Shown here piece by piece: positions 37,627-48,950 of a DNA stretch of 64,000 nt. The position numbers were made by a program, and so were the translations under genes. The DNA comes from Muricea muricata (Eukaryota > Cnidaria > Anthozoa > Malacalcyonacea > Plexauridae), in NCBI GenBank assembly GCA_963855995.1, contig OY979716.1:42106854-42170853 (forward strand). The letters are read 5' to 3'. The first letter of the stretch is position 1; each line of letters starts with the position of its first letter. Below the pieces are notes generated by a model. That model ran no database searches. It was not told the origin of the DNA and saw only the letters and a program-made list of their open reading frames with translations.

Positions 37627-38621
37627 TGAATTCTTGCAAACACCATATGGACAGTCTAATGTGCCAGACTGGTTTGATCAGAAACCAATCATCTTGGATG
37701 ATACACCAAGTCAGGGCAATAAAGTTGGGTCAACATTCACTGCCTATGGCATTAACTTGCAAAATGATGACATTGAGACTTCGACTGAAGGGAAAATGAT
37801 GAATGACAATATTGTCACTGTTTTATTTCGGCAAGTGTTTAATTGTGTAACTGAATCAGACATTAAAAGCAACACAGCCAGCTAGCAAGCTTGCAATATG
37901 ACCATGTTTAATCTTTATCACTCTGTTAGTGTTGTGCTATCAAGTTAACTGATACAATTTATGAAATTTTTTTTAGACAACAATCATGTCCATTTCCAAT
38001 CATCGATAGTCTGTTTTACTCAATCTTGAGTGGTGAGCAGGATGGAACAAGAAGCTTTTCAAGGTACTGTAGGATGGCTAAAATTTAACGTTCACATTGA
38101 GGGTGCATTGTGGCTATTACAGTTGTAGTTATATGTAATATTAAACATTTACAGGAGTGAAAGGTTTGAAGCTGCAGAAAAATATTTTAGGCCTGCACAC
38201 TATCAAAAGGATTTTGTCATCATACCTATTGCAAGAAGGTATAATCTTTTTTGTTGAAGTATTCTTTTTTACTTCATTTTTGTCATATCAGACAATTTCA
38301 CTGCTAAAACTTTAAATTAGCAGGTTGAAAGATATATACACATGATTCTCATTTGTCTAAAATTAAGCTCTATTCTTTTACAAATTAGTAAACACTGGCT
38401 TCTCATGGTGATGACTCCTTGGTATGTTATGTACAATAAAATTGAGGTATATTGAATTAAAAAAAAACCTATATATTTGTAATATCTAAGGTAAAGTGTA
38501 TATTCAAAATAATAGAGTATAATACTTGGGATTTGTTTTATGCTTCAAGGCACCTGTTAATACTTGACTCTTTAACTCATGATAAATCTATTCGAAAACA
38601 GGAATTCAATCTTGTGCCGAG
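37627..38621 (+). pseudogene. Ulp1/SENP-like (C48) cysteine protease, C-terminally incomplete
   Basis: Exons 37627-37885, 37977-38063, 38155-38238, 38389-38421 and 38550-38621 are all short; the last four join in phase through AG/GT sites. They encode FLQTPYGQSNVPDWFDQKPI, GKMMNDNIVTVLFRQVF, SCPFPIIDSLFYSILSGEQ, KDFVIIPIARSKHWLLMVMT and LLILDSLTHDKSI. The KHW (catalytic His) and LDSL (catalytic Asp) blocks and their spacing fit Ulp1/SENP peptidases, which cleave SUMO-like tags. The exons with the catalytic Gln and Cys were not found. The next gene starts 300 bp on, so the 3' part was probably lost. Ulp1 domains are frequent cargo of eukaryotic DNA transposons. The boundary between exons 1 and 2 is uncertain. 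Confidence 0.6.
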
Positions 38622-38806
38622 GTAAAACAAAATTTTATTTAATAATATATACTTATATTTTACCACAGTGATTGTGTTAAAGAAATAAGAAAAAGAAAGC
38701 ATTACATTAATTGTTTTCAAATACTTGATAGGTGTATGACAAGAATAAACTTGCACAAAAACATTCCAATTTAGCTTGCCATGCCTTAAAGATGCGGTAC
38801 AGTCCC

Positions 38807-38820
38807 ATCTGAGCATGCGC
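38807..38820 (+). promoter_or_regulatory. NRF1-like GCATGCGC upstream of gene copy B
   Basis: ATCTGAGCATGCGC ends 103 bp before the start at 38923. The same motif stands before copy A, at 6239-6252. It is an NRF1-like half site, inferred to be part of the family promoter. Confidence 0.4.
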
Positions 38821-38922
38821 TCCCTGGAGTCTCCAACAAAATATGTAAACAATGTACACTTGGCACCAGTAGCTTTTATAGCTTTTTCAACGCGGTCACT
38901 GCACTTTTCATGCAGCGCAAAA

Positions 38923-41900
38923 ATGATGAATAGCAGCGAAGCTTCTTCCTTATCTGCCAGTGGTACTGTTGTTTTGTCTGATCTAGCGGCCAAAAGACGT
39001 AAAAAATATACGGCAGAAAGAGACAAAACAAAAGTAAGTCTTTTTGAACACTTTGAAATTTGGAGAGATTTGCGAAAGGAACTAAATTTAAAGACAGACA
39101 AGGAATTGGCTGGTGTGCTGTTAGAAATTATTTTGGAAAAGATAACGCTTCAAAAAGGTACATTTACTTTACTATCTGTATGGTTAATTGTTGGTTATCA
39201 CATGTTGATAGGGTAAGGTTAATTCAATGATATTTTTGGCTAATAGCACCTTTCAAAGTCACCCATTAGAACAATAAATTATAGCTTTTTATATGTATTC
39301 ATGTTAATATAGTCTTTTAGTGTTTTTGTAATGATTTATTTGTAGTGAAATGTCCACTCAAACGGATTTTGAGCTACATGTAGACGAGCCAGTCATTGTT
39401 GACACAGAGGGAGCCCAACCTGTAACACCAATTCAGCATATCAGACCATGTGAGTGTGAATGGTTTTAATTTATACTGATATACTCGTATGCTTTCTTTG
39501 TCATAAAATGACAAGAATTATGATGACCCATCCCTTTTACTGTGGCCCTTTGTGAAAAGTTAATTCTATTCTCTGACATAATCTTTATTTCTCACAAAGA
39601 ATAAATATAAAAATCAACAGGTAACCATACTATTTGTTGTTGCATTGAATTTAAAAATATATCTTTGTATTTTGAAATAAAATAGTTGTGACTTCTACAC
39701 CACAAGGAGCAAGTCCATCCAAATTTAGGCGCTTAACACTGTTACAATGTGGAGAATCTCCAATCATGACTAGGTAAGTAGTTAAGGTTTACAGTATATA
39801 TATAATTATATATATTTCACATATATGGATGTTACTGACAAAATCCCCCCTCCTCCTCGCCTCAAAAAAAATTTGTGTACGTCCAGGTTGGGAAAGATGT
39901 CCTAAGTATGTTCAAAGGGGGTCACTCTTCTCTTATAATGTTTTGATTGTTATTTAATAAATACTGTTCTACTGTTTTAGTCCACGACCTGCCTCAGAAT
40001 TATTGGAAGAAACTTTGACTGCATCGGAAAGTGAAGATGAACTTGAAGATGATGATGCCCATGATACGAGTAGACCAACACCCAAGTAAGCCCACAGCTG
40101 TAATATCTTTCAGTGTAGATTTTAATAATTTGTTTTAGTTTGGTTCTGATAAACGTCTGATTAACATGTCAGTTGGACATCAACAAGAAATGGTCAGCAA
40201 ACCTTCATAACTAATATATAATTCTCACTAATATATTTTGTGAAATCCTATTTATCATGTTATTTATTTTAGTGAACAAATTGATGAATTGGACAAAGTA
40301 ACGGTTGAAGATGATGTTTTCGACACCACATTAGCTGGATCAGATGAAGCAGGTGATGTTAAAGAAGAACAAAATGAAAAAGATGTTACCTATATGGCAC
40401 CGCAAGATGCAATAGGAATGGAAAAGTGCATAACATTTTGCTTCAAAATCCTGCATCTTCTTCAAGCCATTCATGGGCTAGTGTGTAAGAGAAAAGAATG
40501 TGGAAGAGCGCTTGAGTATAGGCAAACCTTCTGTGGTACATGCTTGGTTGTGTCTTGGCAGTGTAGTGCTGGGCATTTTGGGGGGAGCTGGGCTTCTCAC
40601 CCTAAATGTGAAGGTGTTAGAGCTGGTAATCTGTTACTAGCGTCTTCTATTTGCCTGTCTGGGAATTCATTCAAAAAGGTCGGCCTTCTTTTCTATTTCT
40701 TTAAATCGGGTTTTATCTCCAAGAGCTTGTTCAACCAATATCAGCACCTTTACATTGCACCTGCTGTCAGCGAATACTGGGAGAATATGAAGGTTGACTT
40801 GTGGGAAGATCGAGATGGAAGAGAAGTCATCCTCAGTGGTGATGCCCGAAACGATTCTTCTGGTCATTGTGCTCAGTATTGCACTTATAGCCTTGGTGAT
40901 ATGGAAACAAAGACGATCTTGAACATGAACATAATTGATGTCAGGGAGGTGGAAGGTAGAAAAAGTAACAACATGGAGAGGTGTGTGTGCGTGTGCGTGT
41001 GCGTGTGTAAGGAATCCAATGCAAGCACAACTTTAATCTGTTTTGTAGAGAATGCACCAAAGTACAATGGCATTGTCCATCAACGTGATGTGTGGCATGG
41101 GGCCAAAAATGTCACTAAAAAGGTTATTGATGTAAGTATTTTTTAATATTGTAGAACTATACCTATTTAGATTTATTATAGTTAATCAAGTACTTACAGT
41201 AGCATGTTAATGTGGTTTTATCAGGTTTATATGAAAATAAATCAATTTATTGGCAGCAAAAGTGAAAGGAAATGATGATTTGGGTTTGTGGAGTGCTTCA
41301 GTAAGAAATCATTTTTGGTACAGTGCCCAGAACTCTGGTGGTAATGCTGACAAATTAAAGGTATATTCTCCACATGTACAATCATGTGTGAACAGTGCTG
41401 CCAGATTATGATTTAAAATGAACAACATACAAGTGCTGTATATATTTCAATACAGTACACCTGAAGAAGAACAACTAAATTTTGTTTTGCCCTTTGTTAG
41501 GCACAGAGCAAAGTCTTAATTTCCTTTTCTTTCAGGGAGTCAACAACCTTTGTGCTCTATATGCAATTTATCTGTATGTTTAGTATAAACTACTTCACCC
41601 ACTATTCCTGAATGCCTCTGTCCTGATCTTCCCTTTAGTTGTGAAAAGGTTATGGAACAAAAAGTACTATTTCTTGCGAAGTCCATACTTCAATTTCAAT
41701 ACCTAAATACTAGAATATTTGCTTTATTTTACAGGAAATCTGGATTACATTGCTTCATCATGTTGTTGATGAGCATGTTTGGGCTCTATACGGTGAAAAG
41801 ACAGATGGTAGATGTGCTCATGAACAACTTGATAAAGAGGAAAGGAAGAAGCCATGGTTGAAAAAGAACTCACCTGCACATGATGCACTGAAAAAAATCA

Positions 41901-42754
41901 TCATGGACAAATGCCCACTAAACACATTAAAATACTACACAAATTTTCGGTTGGTATATCCTTCTATAATGTGATCTAAATTGGCTCGGAGAAAGGAAAT
42001 TACTTGTTTTTTTTATAGTATGGAAGTTATTTCATCTATAAATTTTTATGTAGTTACACATAAATATTTGCTTTTATAAATGAAAGCCAAATTACAATAC
42101 TGTATTATGGAATATTACTGTCAAATATACACGCACCCTTAACTGTGTAACAAATCTCTCGTTTTCATAGATGCTCCCAATTTTTGGCTTTTGTTTTGGT
42201 TGTTTTATTTTTTATGTATAGGCACACTGGATTTTTAGAATCCTTCAACAACCATATTTTGATGTATTGCCCCAAACGGCACTCATACTCGTAAGTATTT
42301 TTCAACTACAAGTGCTATAAATATTTTGTTGGCAGATAATATAATCAAGTTTTTATAATGACTAGGTTTTTATTATCAAATGTTTTACCATTTTTTATTT
42401 CAAAGAATTATTGGATATAAGATGCGAAATGAACTGGCTGCTATTGATTTCAACGAGCATCGAGTACGTGAATTTGATAGAAAAGAGGATGGTTCACAAA
42501 AATACAGGGCATTGTACAGCAAGCAAACGAGACAGTGGCGGCCTGCACCAGTTCACAAACCCAAGGAGTACAAGTACATTCCAAACCTCATACTGAAGAT
42601 CTTTCAGAAACGAGCTTCTGTTCCTGGCCCTGTTGACCAGAGACTTGAAGTGTCTGATGATGATCCCCAAAAGATATCATCAACCATTGCTGTTGTACCC
42701 CGTCCATCAATGGAACAACTATTGAAAGAACACCAATCACGCTGTAGCACTTGA
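38923..42754 (+). CDS. Candidate DDE transposase gene, nine exons (copy B)
   Basis: Exons: 38923-39157, 39346-39449, 39686-39773, 39981-40085, 40273-41131, 41257-41360, 41735-41949, 42222-42290 and 42406-42754, all with AG/GT borders. I chose the start MMNSSEASSLSASG by alignment with copy A. The N-terminal part is basic then acidic, followed by a Cys cluster (CKRKECGRALEYRQTFCGTC; WQCSAGHFGGSW). The core has LSGDARNDSSGHCAQYCTYS, QRDVWHGAKNVTKKV and FLESFNNHILMYCPKR. These look like the Asp, Asp and Glu blocks of an RNase H-fold (DDE) transposase; this is inference. Relatives I recall have a TDAS segment between the first two, here SNASTT, next to a (TG)n run that inserts CVCVCVCVC. Activity is therefore doubtful. 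Ends HQSRCST. No stop interrupts the exons. Confidence 0.65.
40979..41009 (+). repeat. Coding (TG/CG)n microsatellite
   Basis: GTGTGTGTGCGTGTGCGTGT inside exon 5 of copy B is read as alternating Cys and Val. It replaces or expands sequence between MER and KESNAS. Confidence 0.9.
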
Positions 42755-43505
42755 GATTTGAGATTTTTGATACTAAAGATATAGAGAGAATAACACATGA
42801 GTGCATGGAAATACCAGATTTATTTAGAGTATTGAACATGATATCTCACAAGTGAGCGCTGCAAACGAGTGAGAAGTATCATGTTCAGCACGAGAAATAA
42901 ATCTGGTATTTCCAAGCACCCATGTATTTTTCAGTTTATTATATGTTACAGGTTTTCCACCAATATAAAATGTCCAGAAGCTATGATTGGTGATTGTTTG
43001 AAAAGCAATAATTTTCAAATGTGAAATTATCATAAATAATCTCACATGTGAAATTATCAGTTTTATCATTGACAAAATCTTTATAAAGCACTGTACTTTA
43101 TATAATAAATAAAAGTAATTTTTTAGGTGACAGTGGGAACACCTACAGTCTTGTCATGCTTTCCATGTAAAAAACAATTCTGATACTGCTGTTATAGAAA
43201 ATTAACCATTCCAAGTTCTTATCAATCTGATTTATTGAAATTGTGAATTAAGTAAATTATAAATTTCGGTATCAGAATGCTTTGCATAGCTTTGTGTGTA
43301 TTAAAATGGTGGAGCATGAAGAGTGTATTTCCAGTGCACATCACCATAGTATTGCAAAAATAACCCTCCATGAAAACAACAGTCATAACCTACTGGGACG
43401 ATACCCAACATAGAATCCATTAGGCGAAGGGTACCTATGGCGAATAATGGCTAGGACACAGCAACTAGGTATAACTCTTCTGTTGCCCTTGCCCAATCTC
43501 CCGTG
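42755..43505. other. Intergenic with a foldback at 42805-42916
   Basis: TGGAAATACCAGATTTATTT returns as its complement ending at 42914, with an inner GAACATGATA / TATCATGTTC pair around a GAGCGCTGCAAACGAG loop. This foldback is just downstream of gene copy B. The rest is AT-rich with nothing recognised. Confidence 0.7.
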
Positions 43506-43985
43506 CTACCATAAGACAAACTGTCTATACGCAGCATGTCGAAAATGTTCATTGTTTCGATGGTTGTCATAAACAAGAGCATCCTCTCTAAACCTCATAG
43601 CTATTTCTAGCGCATTTCCATCTAAAACTAGTTGGGAAAACAATGGTTGTATTGTGATACAAGACATTTGATTTGCACAGCAGCACTTGTTTTCTTCTTG
43701 TGTTGGCATATTTCTGCACATGTCACAATAGCACCAATTAGGTGTTTCATTGCCTGGTTGCCCTGGTTGTGGTTCTTGAGGTTCTTCCGGTTGTGATTCT
43801 TGTAGTTGGGGTTGTTCTGGTTGTGGGTGTATGATTGGCTGTCCTGGTTGAGATTGTCCTACTTGAGGTTGGCTAGCTACCACACCACCAATCTCTCCAT
43901 TTACTAGATCAGCAAATGTAGCTGGCTGTCGGCGCAACAATTCGATAGCAAGTTGACGAAGCATGTCCACTTCAAGGGAGTCCAC
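43506..43985 (-). CDS. P2X7 cytoplasmic-domain-like protein, 159 aa
   Basis: MDSLEVDMLRQLAIELLRRQ begins a helix-like segment, then a Pro/Gln-rich linker (QPEQPQLQESQPEEPQEPQP). The C-terminal half has WCYCDMCRNMPT, NKCCCANQMSC and FREDALVYDN, and ends EHFRHAAYRQFVLW. The Cys spacing and the final FRxAAYRxF(V/I)LW are the signature of the P2X7 intracellular (ballast) domain, found without the channel in many cnidarian proteins. In P2X7 this domain is a zinc-binding, nucleotide-binding cytosolic module. The function of the stand-alone version is unknown. Single exon, unbroken. An exon of basic and Gly-rich residues on the same strand (about 44760-44560) could belong upstream but is not in evident phase. 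Confidence 0.7.
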   Translation of the reverse strand: MDSLEVDMLRQLAIELLRRQPATFADLVNGEIGGVVASQPQVGQSQPGQPIIHPQPEQPQLQESQPEEPQEPQPGQPGNETPNWCYCDMCRNMPTQEENKCCCANQMSCITIQPLFSQLVLDGNALEIAMRFREDALVYDNHRNNEHFRHAAYRQFVLW

Positions 43986-45090
43986 TAAGTTCTAAACATG
44001 GTAATTTTTAAATATTAATTGTGCCTTTTTAGAACAAATGTTACAGGTATGGCATTATATTGCAGTAAAGGTAACACAAATTATTCCCATTTTCGTCACT
44101 GCTTATGTCATTAGACAAACAGTGTACAAAATTCTCACCCAAACCCTTCTGCCGCACACATACTACATGGATAATCTCTCGACCTTACCTGCTGATGTAT
44201 TAACATATTATATATTTGTGAAATACAAAACAACTGATACTCTGAAAATAGACAACATTTTAAACTGAAAGTGATTTTAACATTTCGACTGAACTATAGT
44301 CACAATTAGTCAAGTATAGTTACATATAGTCTTCATTCAATTAATTTGCTGATGAATATGCATATAGTTTAGTTGAAACATCAACATGAATTTTCTAAAT
44401 GTCTACTTTCAGAGCATTTAGTGTTTTGTTTTTTATCAATAATATCAGTTCCCATAATAACAGTATAACAGTTATCACAATAACATGCCATAAACAGTTA
44501 ATTTATTACATCATTATGCCATCTGTACCTGCAACTGATTTTCATGAGAAACCTGCCGTTCAGCAGTTAGGTTCAGCAACCAATCTACCTTTTCCTCCTG
44601 CACGCCGCACAGTTGGTCGCCTTCCTGCTGGACTTCTTTCTCTAACTTTACCTCGTGTGACACCACTGCCTCGTGCAGTCTTTCTGCCCCTTCCTCCTTT
44701 TTTTGCACTCTTTCCCCAACTTGATTCTCCTAACTCGTGTCTCTCCTCAGATCTTTTGTATACAAATACAAACAGATTAATATTGCATATAACATACTGC
44801 TTTAGTATAAACAAACATACTGCTTTAGTATAAATTACAACATGGTTACAATAATTATAACACAATTTCTGCACTTTGATATTAAACTATGGTATAGTTT
44901 ATGATCCTGTATGTACTGCATATCAATTATCATATAGTAATAATAATACAAAAATATATATTTGAAATATAAATAACAAAATAATGGCGGAATAGCCAGT
45001 TCAGCGTTTTTATTGGCCAGAAAATGCAATTGACTGGCCACAACCTGCATGATGAACAAGTGTAATGTGACATGTGTGTGGACACAAACT
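43986..45090. other. Spacer, possible exons unrecognised
   Basis: Contains a GC-richer stretch at 44560-44750. On the minus strand it reads KSAKKGGRGRKTARGSGVTR (basic); another minus frame is Glu/Gln-rich. No family was recognised. The remainder is AT-rich. Confidence 0.4.
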
Positions 45091-45339
45091 TCAAAAGTTG
45101 CGACTGGAGTGGTTCTACTGTTTATTCCCTATACTGTGACCATACTGTACAGGTAAAACTGCATAGACTTAATCAATATCATTAATGCACTTGAAAAGTA
45201 TTTTATGTTACGTGAGTTGTTGCATCCATAATAAATCATTTAACTCTCATTACTAATCCCTCAGATAGCTATATTTACAAAATTTATTGGCAACATACAG
45301 TTTTAGGATGGTTCTGAAATATAATGATATACTGACTAC

Positions 45340-45475
45340 CATTTTTACAGGACTTGGAACAATATGAATTTGACACTGAAAAGTACATACAAGGAAAATA
45401 CAAGTGGTTCACATCAGAGGAAGTTAAAATGGAAAGACTTGAAATAAAGAGGCATTGGGGTGCACTTTTTCAGAT
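45340..45475 (+). other. Possible exon of an unrecognised gene
   Basis: After an AG at about 45351, the reading DLEQYEFDTEKYIQGKYKWF, then TSEEVKMERLEIKRHWGALF, is open and unlike repeat translation. A preceding exon may be at 45080-45152 (CDTNFKSCDWSGSTVYSLYC, followed by GTAAAA). No family was recognised. Confidence 0.35.
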
Positions 45476-45483
45476 TCATAACT

Positions 45484-46390
45484 TCAGAAATGTCCATTAC
45501 TCTCAAATCTGATTACACTTGGCTGCATGTTTACTAAGGCAGCACAAACATTCACTATTGATGTGATATAACCTTTTAGTGACAAATGTATAACACCCCT
45601 TAAAATCCTATAACATTTTGGTTTTCTTATCATGCGTTCCATGTGCACCCTTGCTCTTGCATCTCTTCTCGTGGCTGTCGATGCGCGAGCAGACACCTTA
45701 TTCTCAGCCATAATTGGTGGTGCAATCAGGCGTACATCATGGAGAGCTAGCAGGTCTTGGATATTGAATCCTTTATTTGCCATCACACAATCGCCAGGTT
45801 GGAGTAGGTTAAGGAAACCACTTGCTTGCACAATTTCTTCGTCCCTTAGACCCTGTTCACATGATACTGATATGAAACTCTGCCGGTTAAAAATCATTAC
45901 GTTTTAAACTATTCACACGGTACCGGTAGAGTTATACTTGTTACAACTTCTGTTCATTTCATTATTGAAATTCGCACGCTAAAATGTTTTGCATAACCGT
46001 AATAAAACTCTTACGGTTAGGCATTCACACGTTAGTCTGATGGTTGAATTTTGTTCCCTCTTCAAACTCTTACGGTACGTATACCGTTTTCAAACTCTTA
46101 CGGTTAGGGTTTCACACAATTTCATATCGGCATTGTGTGAACGCAACCCCTAAACGTAAGAATTTCATCCCGTTTTCAAACTCTGCCGGTATCGTGTGAA
46201 CAGGGTCTAATACAGCCAGTGTACAATTTTGACAAAAAATTGAAATGACAAATGGGCAAAAGTGAAACCAATAACTTAAATGTGTTGTGTGATTTGTATC
46301 TAAATCTGTAAAATAAATCTTTTGTACCCCAAACGAAAAGCAACGACTTGCTTTTGACATTATCACATCCCAGGCTGGCAATAATGACAA
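45484..46390 (-). pseudogene. Harbinger-type (DDE_Tnp_4) transposase fragment
   Basis: Reading from 46330 down: HNTFKLLVSLLPICHFNF and LSKLYTGCI, then the MITE at 45849-46207, then RDEEIVQASGFLNLLQPGDC, VMANKGFNIQDLL, VRLIAPPIM and RVHMERMIRKPKCYRILRG. The GFLNLL-PGD-VMA(D/N)(K/R)GF block is the second catalytic region of DDE_Tnp_4 transposases; the usual Asp of VMADRGF is Asn here. HMER is the catalytic Glu region. With the MITE removed, only one frame change separates the halves. Only the C-terminal half of a transposase is present. Confidence 0.75.
45849..46207. mobile_element. 359-bp MITE, TA-flanked, in the Harbinger relic
   Basis: The ends GACCCTGTTCACATGATAC and GTATCGTGTGAACAGGGTC are near-perfect inverted repeats flanked by TA on both sides (45847-45848, 46208-46209). 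The interior repeats a CAAACTC(T/-)(G/A)CCGG-like motif and TTACGGTTAGG variants in both orientations. No coding capacity. It lies inside the transposase fragment. Confidence 0.85.
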
Positions 46391-46400
46391 GCCTACGCAT

Positions 46401-48052
46401 ATGAATGTGTCTGGAAGAGCAGGAACTGGTAAGACCTACTTGATTAAAGCTCTCAAGTATGTACTATGTGATCAGTGTATTCTGACAGCAACAACTGGAA
46501 TTGCTTCATTCAGCATTAATGGTGTAACCTTACATTCTGCTGCTCAACTTCCAATTCGTGAATTTAGAGATTTGCAAGGCAGTTCACTGCAGGATTTACA
46601 GCTAAGATTAAATGGTAAGAAATTTCTAATTGTTGATGAAATGTCAATGATTGGGCATAACATGTTGTCATGGCTTGATAACAGGTTACGATCTGGTACC
46701 GGACAATAAGATGTTCTATTTGGTGGTATGTCAATAATTTTGATGGGTGATTTTGGACAGTTACCCCGCCTGTTGGGGACAAGCAAAAATGCACTCCTGG
46801 TAATGGGTCTATTATTAGTGAACATGCTCACAATTTGTATCTCATGTTTGAAAATGTTGTCGTTTTAGATATGATTATGTGTCAAGCTGGGGAAAATCCA
46901 GAGGCAATTGCTTTTAGAGCACTGCTAATGCGAATGAGAGATGGTGAAATCACAGAAGCTGACTGGAATCTGCTGTTAGAATGTTCTACCAAAAATGTGT
47001 TAATGGATGAGTTCAATGATGCCATTCGATTGTTCTTTGACAAAAAAAGTGTTGCTGAGTATAATTATGATAGACTGCTGCAAAATGGGCAACCAGTGGC
47101 TAAAATTCATGCAAAGCATCGTGGTCACACAGCCAGTACAGCTACGTCTGATGAAACTGGTGGTTTGGAAGCAGTGCTGTTCATATCTAACAAAGCAGAA
47201 GTAATATTGACTTGCAACATTTGGGCTAAGTGGGTCTCTGCAATGGGTTCTTTGGGATAATCGAGCAGATTTGGTTTGCAGAAAATGTGGGTCCTCCAAA
47301 TCTGCCAATACCAGTGTTAGTACACTTTCCCTCTTACTCTGGTCCATCATTTTTAACTGCATGGTTCCTTGTGTATTCCAGTTCCATCTAAATTGTTTGA
47401 ATGGGTAGCTGATCACTGATCTCATAGTAAACTGGATATAGCTTCTATAGATATCAAAAGTGAAGCTTAATTTTACGTGCAAATTTCACTTCCGGGGACC
47501 ACAGAGCCCGTGTGATACAAATTTGTAAAGGAATACTTGGTGGGAAAAGAGCAAGAACGTACAATTTTGTAATATTTAAGCACTCTGCTATTATTTATCA
47601 ACATTGTTGCAGTAAACAAAGTTGTTTGTGACAAGTTTACATCACAAGTGGTCCCCAGAAGTGAATTTCGTATTGTATAATTAGGCTTCACTTTTGATAT
47701 CCACAGAAGCTATATCCAGTCTATCATGAGATCAGTGGTAGCTGACAGGAAACACTTGTCAAGGGAGCAAGTACCATAGAGGTTGACGAATGCCATGACT
47801 ATTCACAAATCACAGGGACAAATGCTAACACAAGCTGTTGTTGATTTAGGTAAATCAGAGAAAGTTGCTGGATGCACATTTGTTGCAACATCACGAGTAA
47901 GATCAATAACAGACATTGTGTTTGAACCCATGACGTTTGATCGTTCGAAAGCTATTGGAAAGAATAAAAATTTGAAAAAAGACTCGAGGCGGAAAAGCGT
48001 TTAAAGGTGCTAGCAGACCAAACTATGCAGAAACACAGCAGCAAGTAAAGAA
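46401..48052 (+). pseudogene. PIF1-type helicase of a Helitron, broken
   Basis: MNVSGRAGTGKTYLIKAL contains the Walker A motif. ILTATTGIASFSINGVTLHS is motif Ia, and FLIVDEMSMIGHNML is Walker B. A TAA at 46707 is followed in frame by DVLFGGMSIILMGDFGQLP (motif III), then a frame change. Helicase text continues as AGENPEAIAFRALLMRMRDG, EYNYDRLLQNGQPVAKIHAK and, from 47250, frame-changed SLGIIEQIW and PIPSKLFEWVADH. A foldback at 47414-47737 interrupts it. It resumes with RKHLSREQVP, then AMTIHKSQGQMLTQAVVDLG (motifs V-VI) and a charged tail, with one more frame change. Domains and the short tail match the C-terminal helicase of Helitron RepHel proteins. The upstream Rep domain is absent. It may be a different copy from the 2-6 kb fragment. 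Confidence 0.85.
47414..47737. mobile_element. 324-bp foldback element in the helicase, 9-bp target duplication
   Basis: Inverted ends CACTGATCTCAT / ATGAGATCAGTG extend inward for about 55 bp (CTGGATATAGCTTCT, GATATC, AAAAGTGAAGC). Flanks are GTAGCTGAT (47405-47413) and GTAGCTGAC (47738-47746), 8 of 9 identical. A 9-bp duplication suggests a Mutator-like origin. Removing it restores the helicase frame WVAD(R)KHLSREQV. Confidence 0.8.
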
Positions 48053-48950
48053 GGAAAGTTTGAGTTACAATGATTTCAAATGCAGTAGACTGGCAGTACT
48101 GGCACATTATTGACATTGTGGTGAACAATGATACTAGGCACATTTTTATGTGTTTTTGAGGTCCAAAATGTACCTGTTACTAGATACAATTTTAGAGATA
48201 CACTGTGATGGAATCTTAAATTAATGAAATTTCACTCATGAATAAGGTACATTTTGCAAAAGCACTTTAATTGTATTTCAGTCCATGCATTAAATCCCTG
48301 CAACAATAAAAACATCTATTACAGTCATTGTTTTATTATTGTATTTTTGAGGAAGATGCAGGCAAAACCTGTTGGCCGATACTATACACAGTAGTTATGT
48401 GTATGTGGTGGCTGTTCTTTAAAGTGAGTATATACAAGATGAATCGATATAAAATAACAGTAATAATATATGTGAATATGGTACAATTATAAAATACCTG
48501 ACCACCTATGCATCCATGACTGATTGGCTACATGACTACATTGTAAAATTAAAAAGGCCCACATTTGTCCAAGGTTGGAAATTTTGAATTAGCACATGAG
48601 TTGTAGTGCATTTAGGCAGAGAAATTATGTTTAATGAGGATAAAGGTTAGGCTAAGGTTGTTAAAATTATGGTTAATCAGAGTAAAGTTTAGGGTAAGGA
48701 GTTAGGGTAGCCATGTGCACGTAGCGATGTAGCCACTTGGCCATGCAGCCACGTAACAATATAGCCACTTAGCCACGTAGCGATGGAAGCACGTAGCCAA
48801 GTGGTGATCTACAAAGATTTTATACACTGGCCAGGTATTCTATAATTACTCCTAGAAACCGGTCCTACAATGCAGAACTAGCATAACGTAACATGGAAAA
48901 TTCGAAAATCCACTTAATTCACATTAAAGCTACTGCCAGTTATTTTCGCC
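48053..48950. other. Spacer with a GTAGCCAC minisatellite
   Basis: 48712-48806 holds about eight degenerate copies of ACGTAGCCAC or TGTAGCCACTT. Before it, GTTAGGCTAAGG and GTTAGGGTAG recall telomeric repeats, but only once or twice. No coding was recognised. A Helitron 3' end (hairpin and CTRR) was looked for after 48052 and not clearly found. Confidence 0.6.

Noticed and set aside
44399-44833. Plus-strand open frame of 144 residues
   Set aside because: Low complexity, Pro/Leu-rich, opposite to a basic frame. No support for either as a gene.
48053-48200. Helitron 3' terminus after the PIF1 pseudogene
   Set aside because: No convincing GC-rich hairpin followed by CTRR. CTAG at 48132 alone is not enough.
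48610-48712. Interstitial telomere repeat
   Set aside because: TTAGGG-like text occurs only once or twice and is imperfect.
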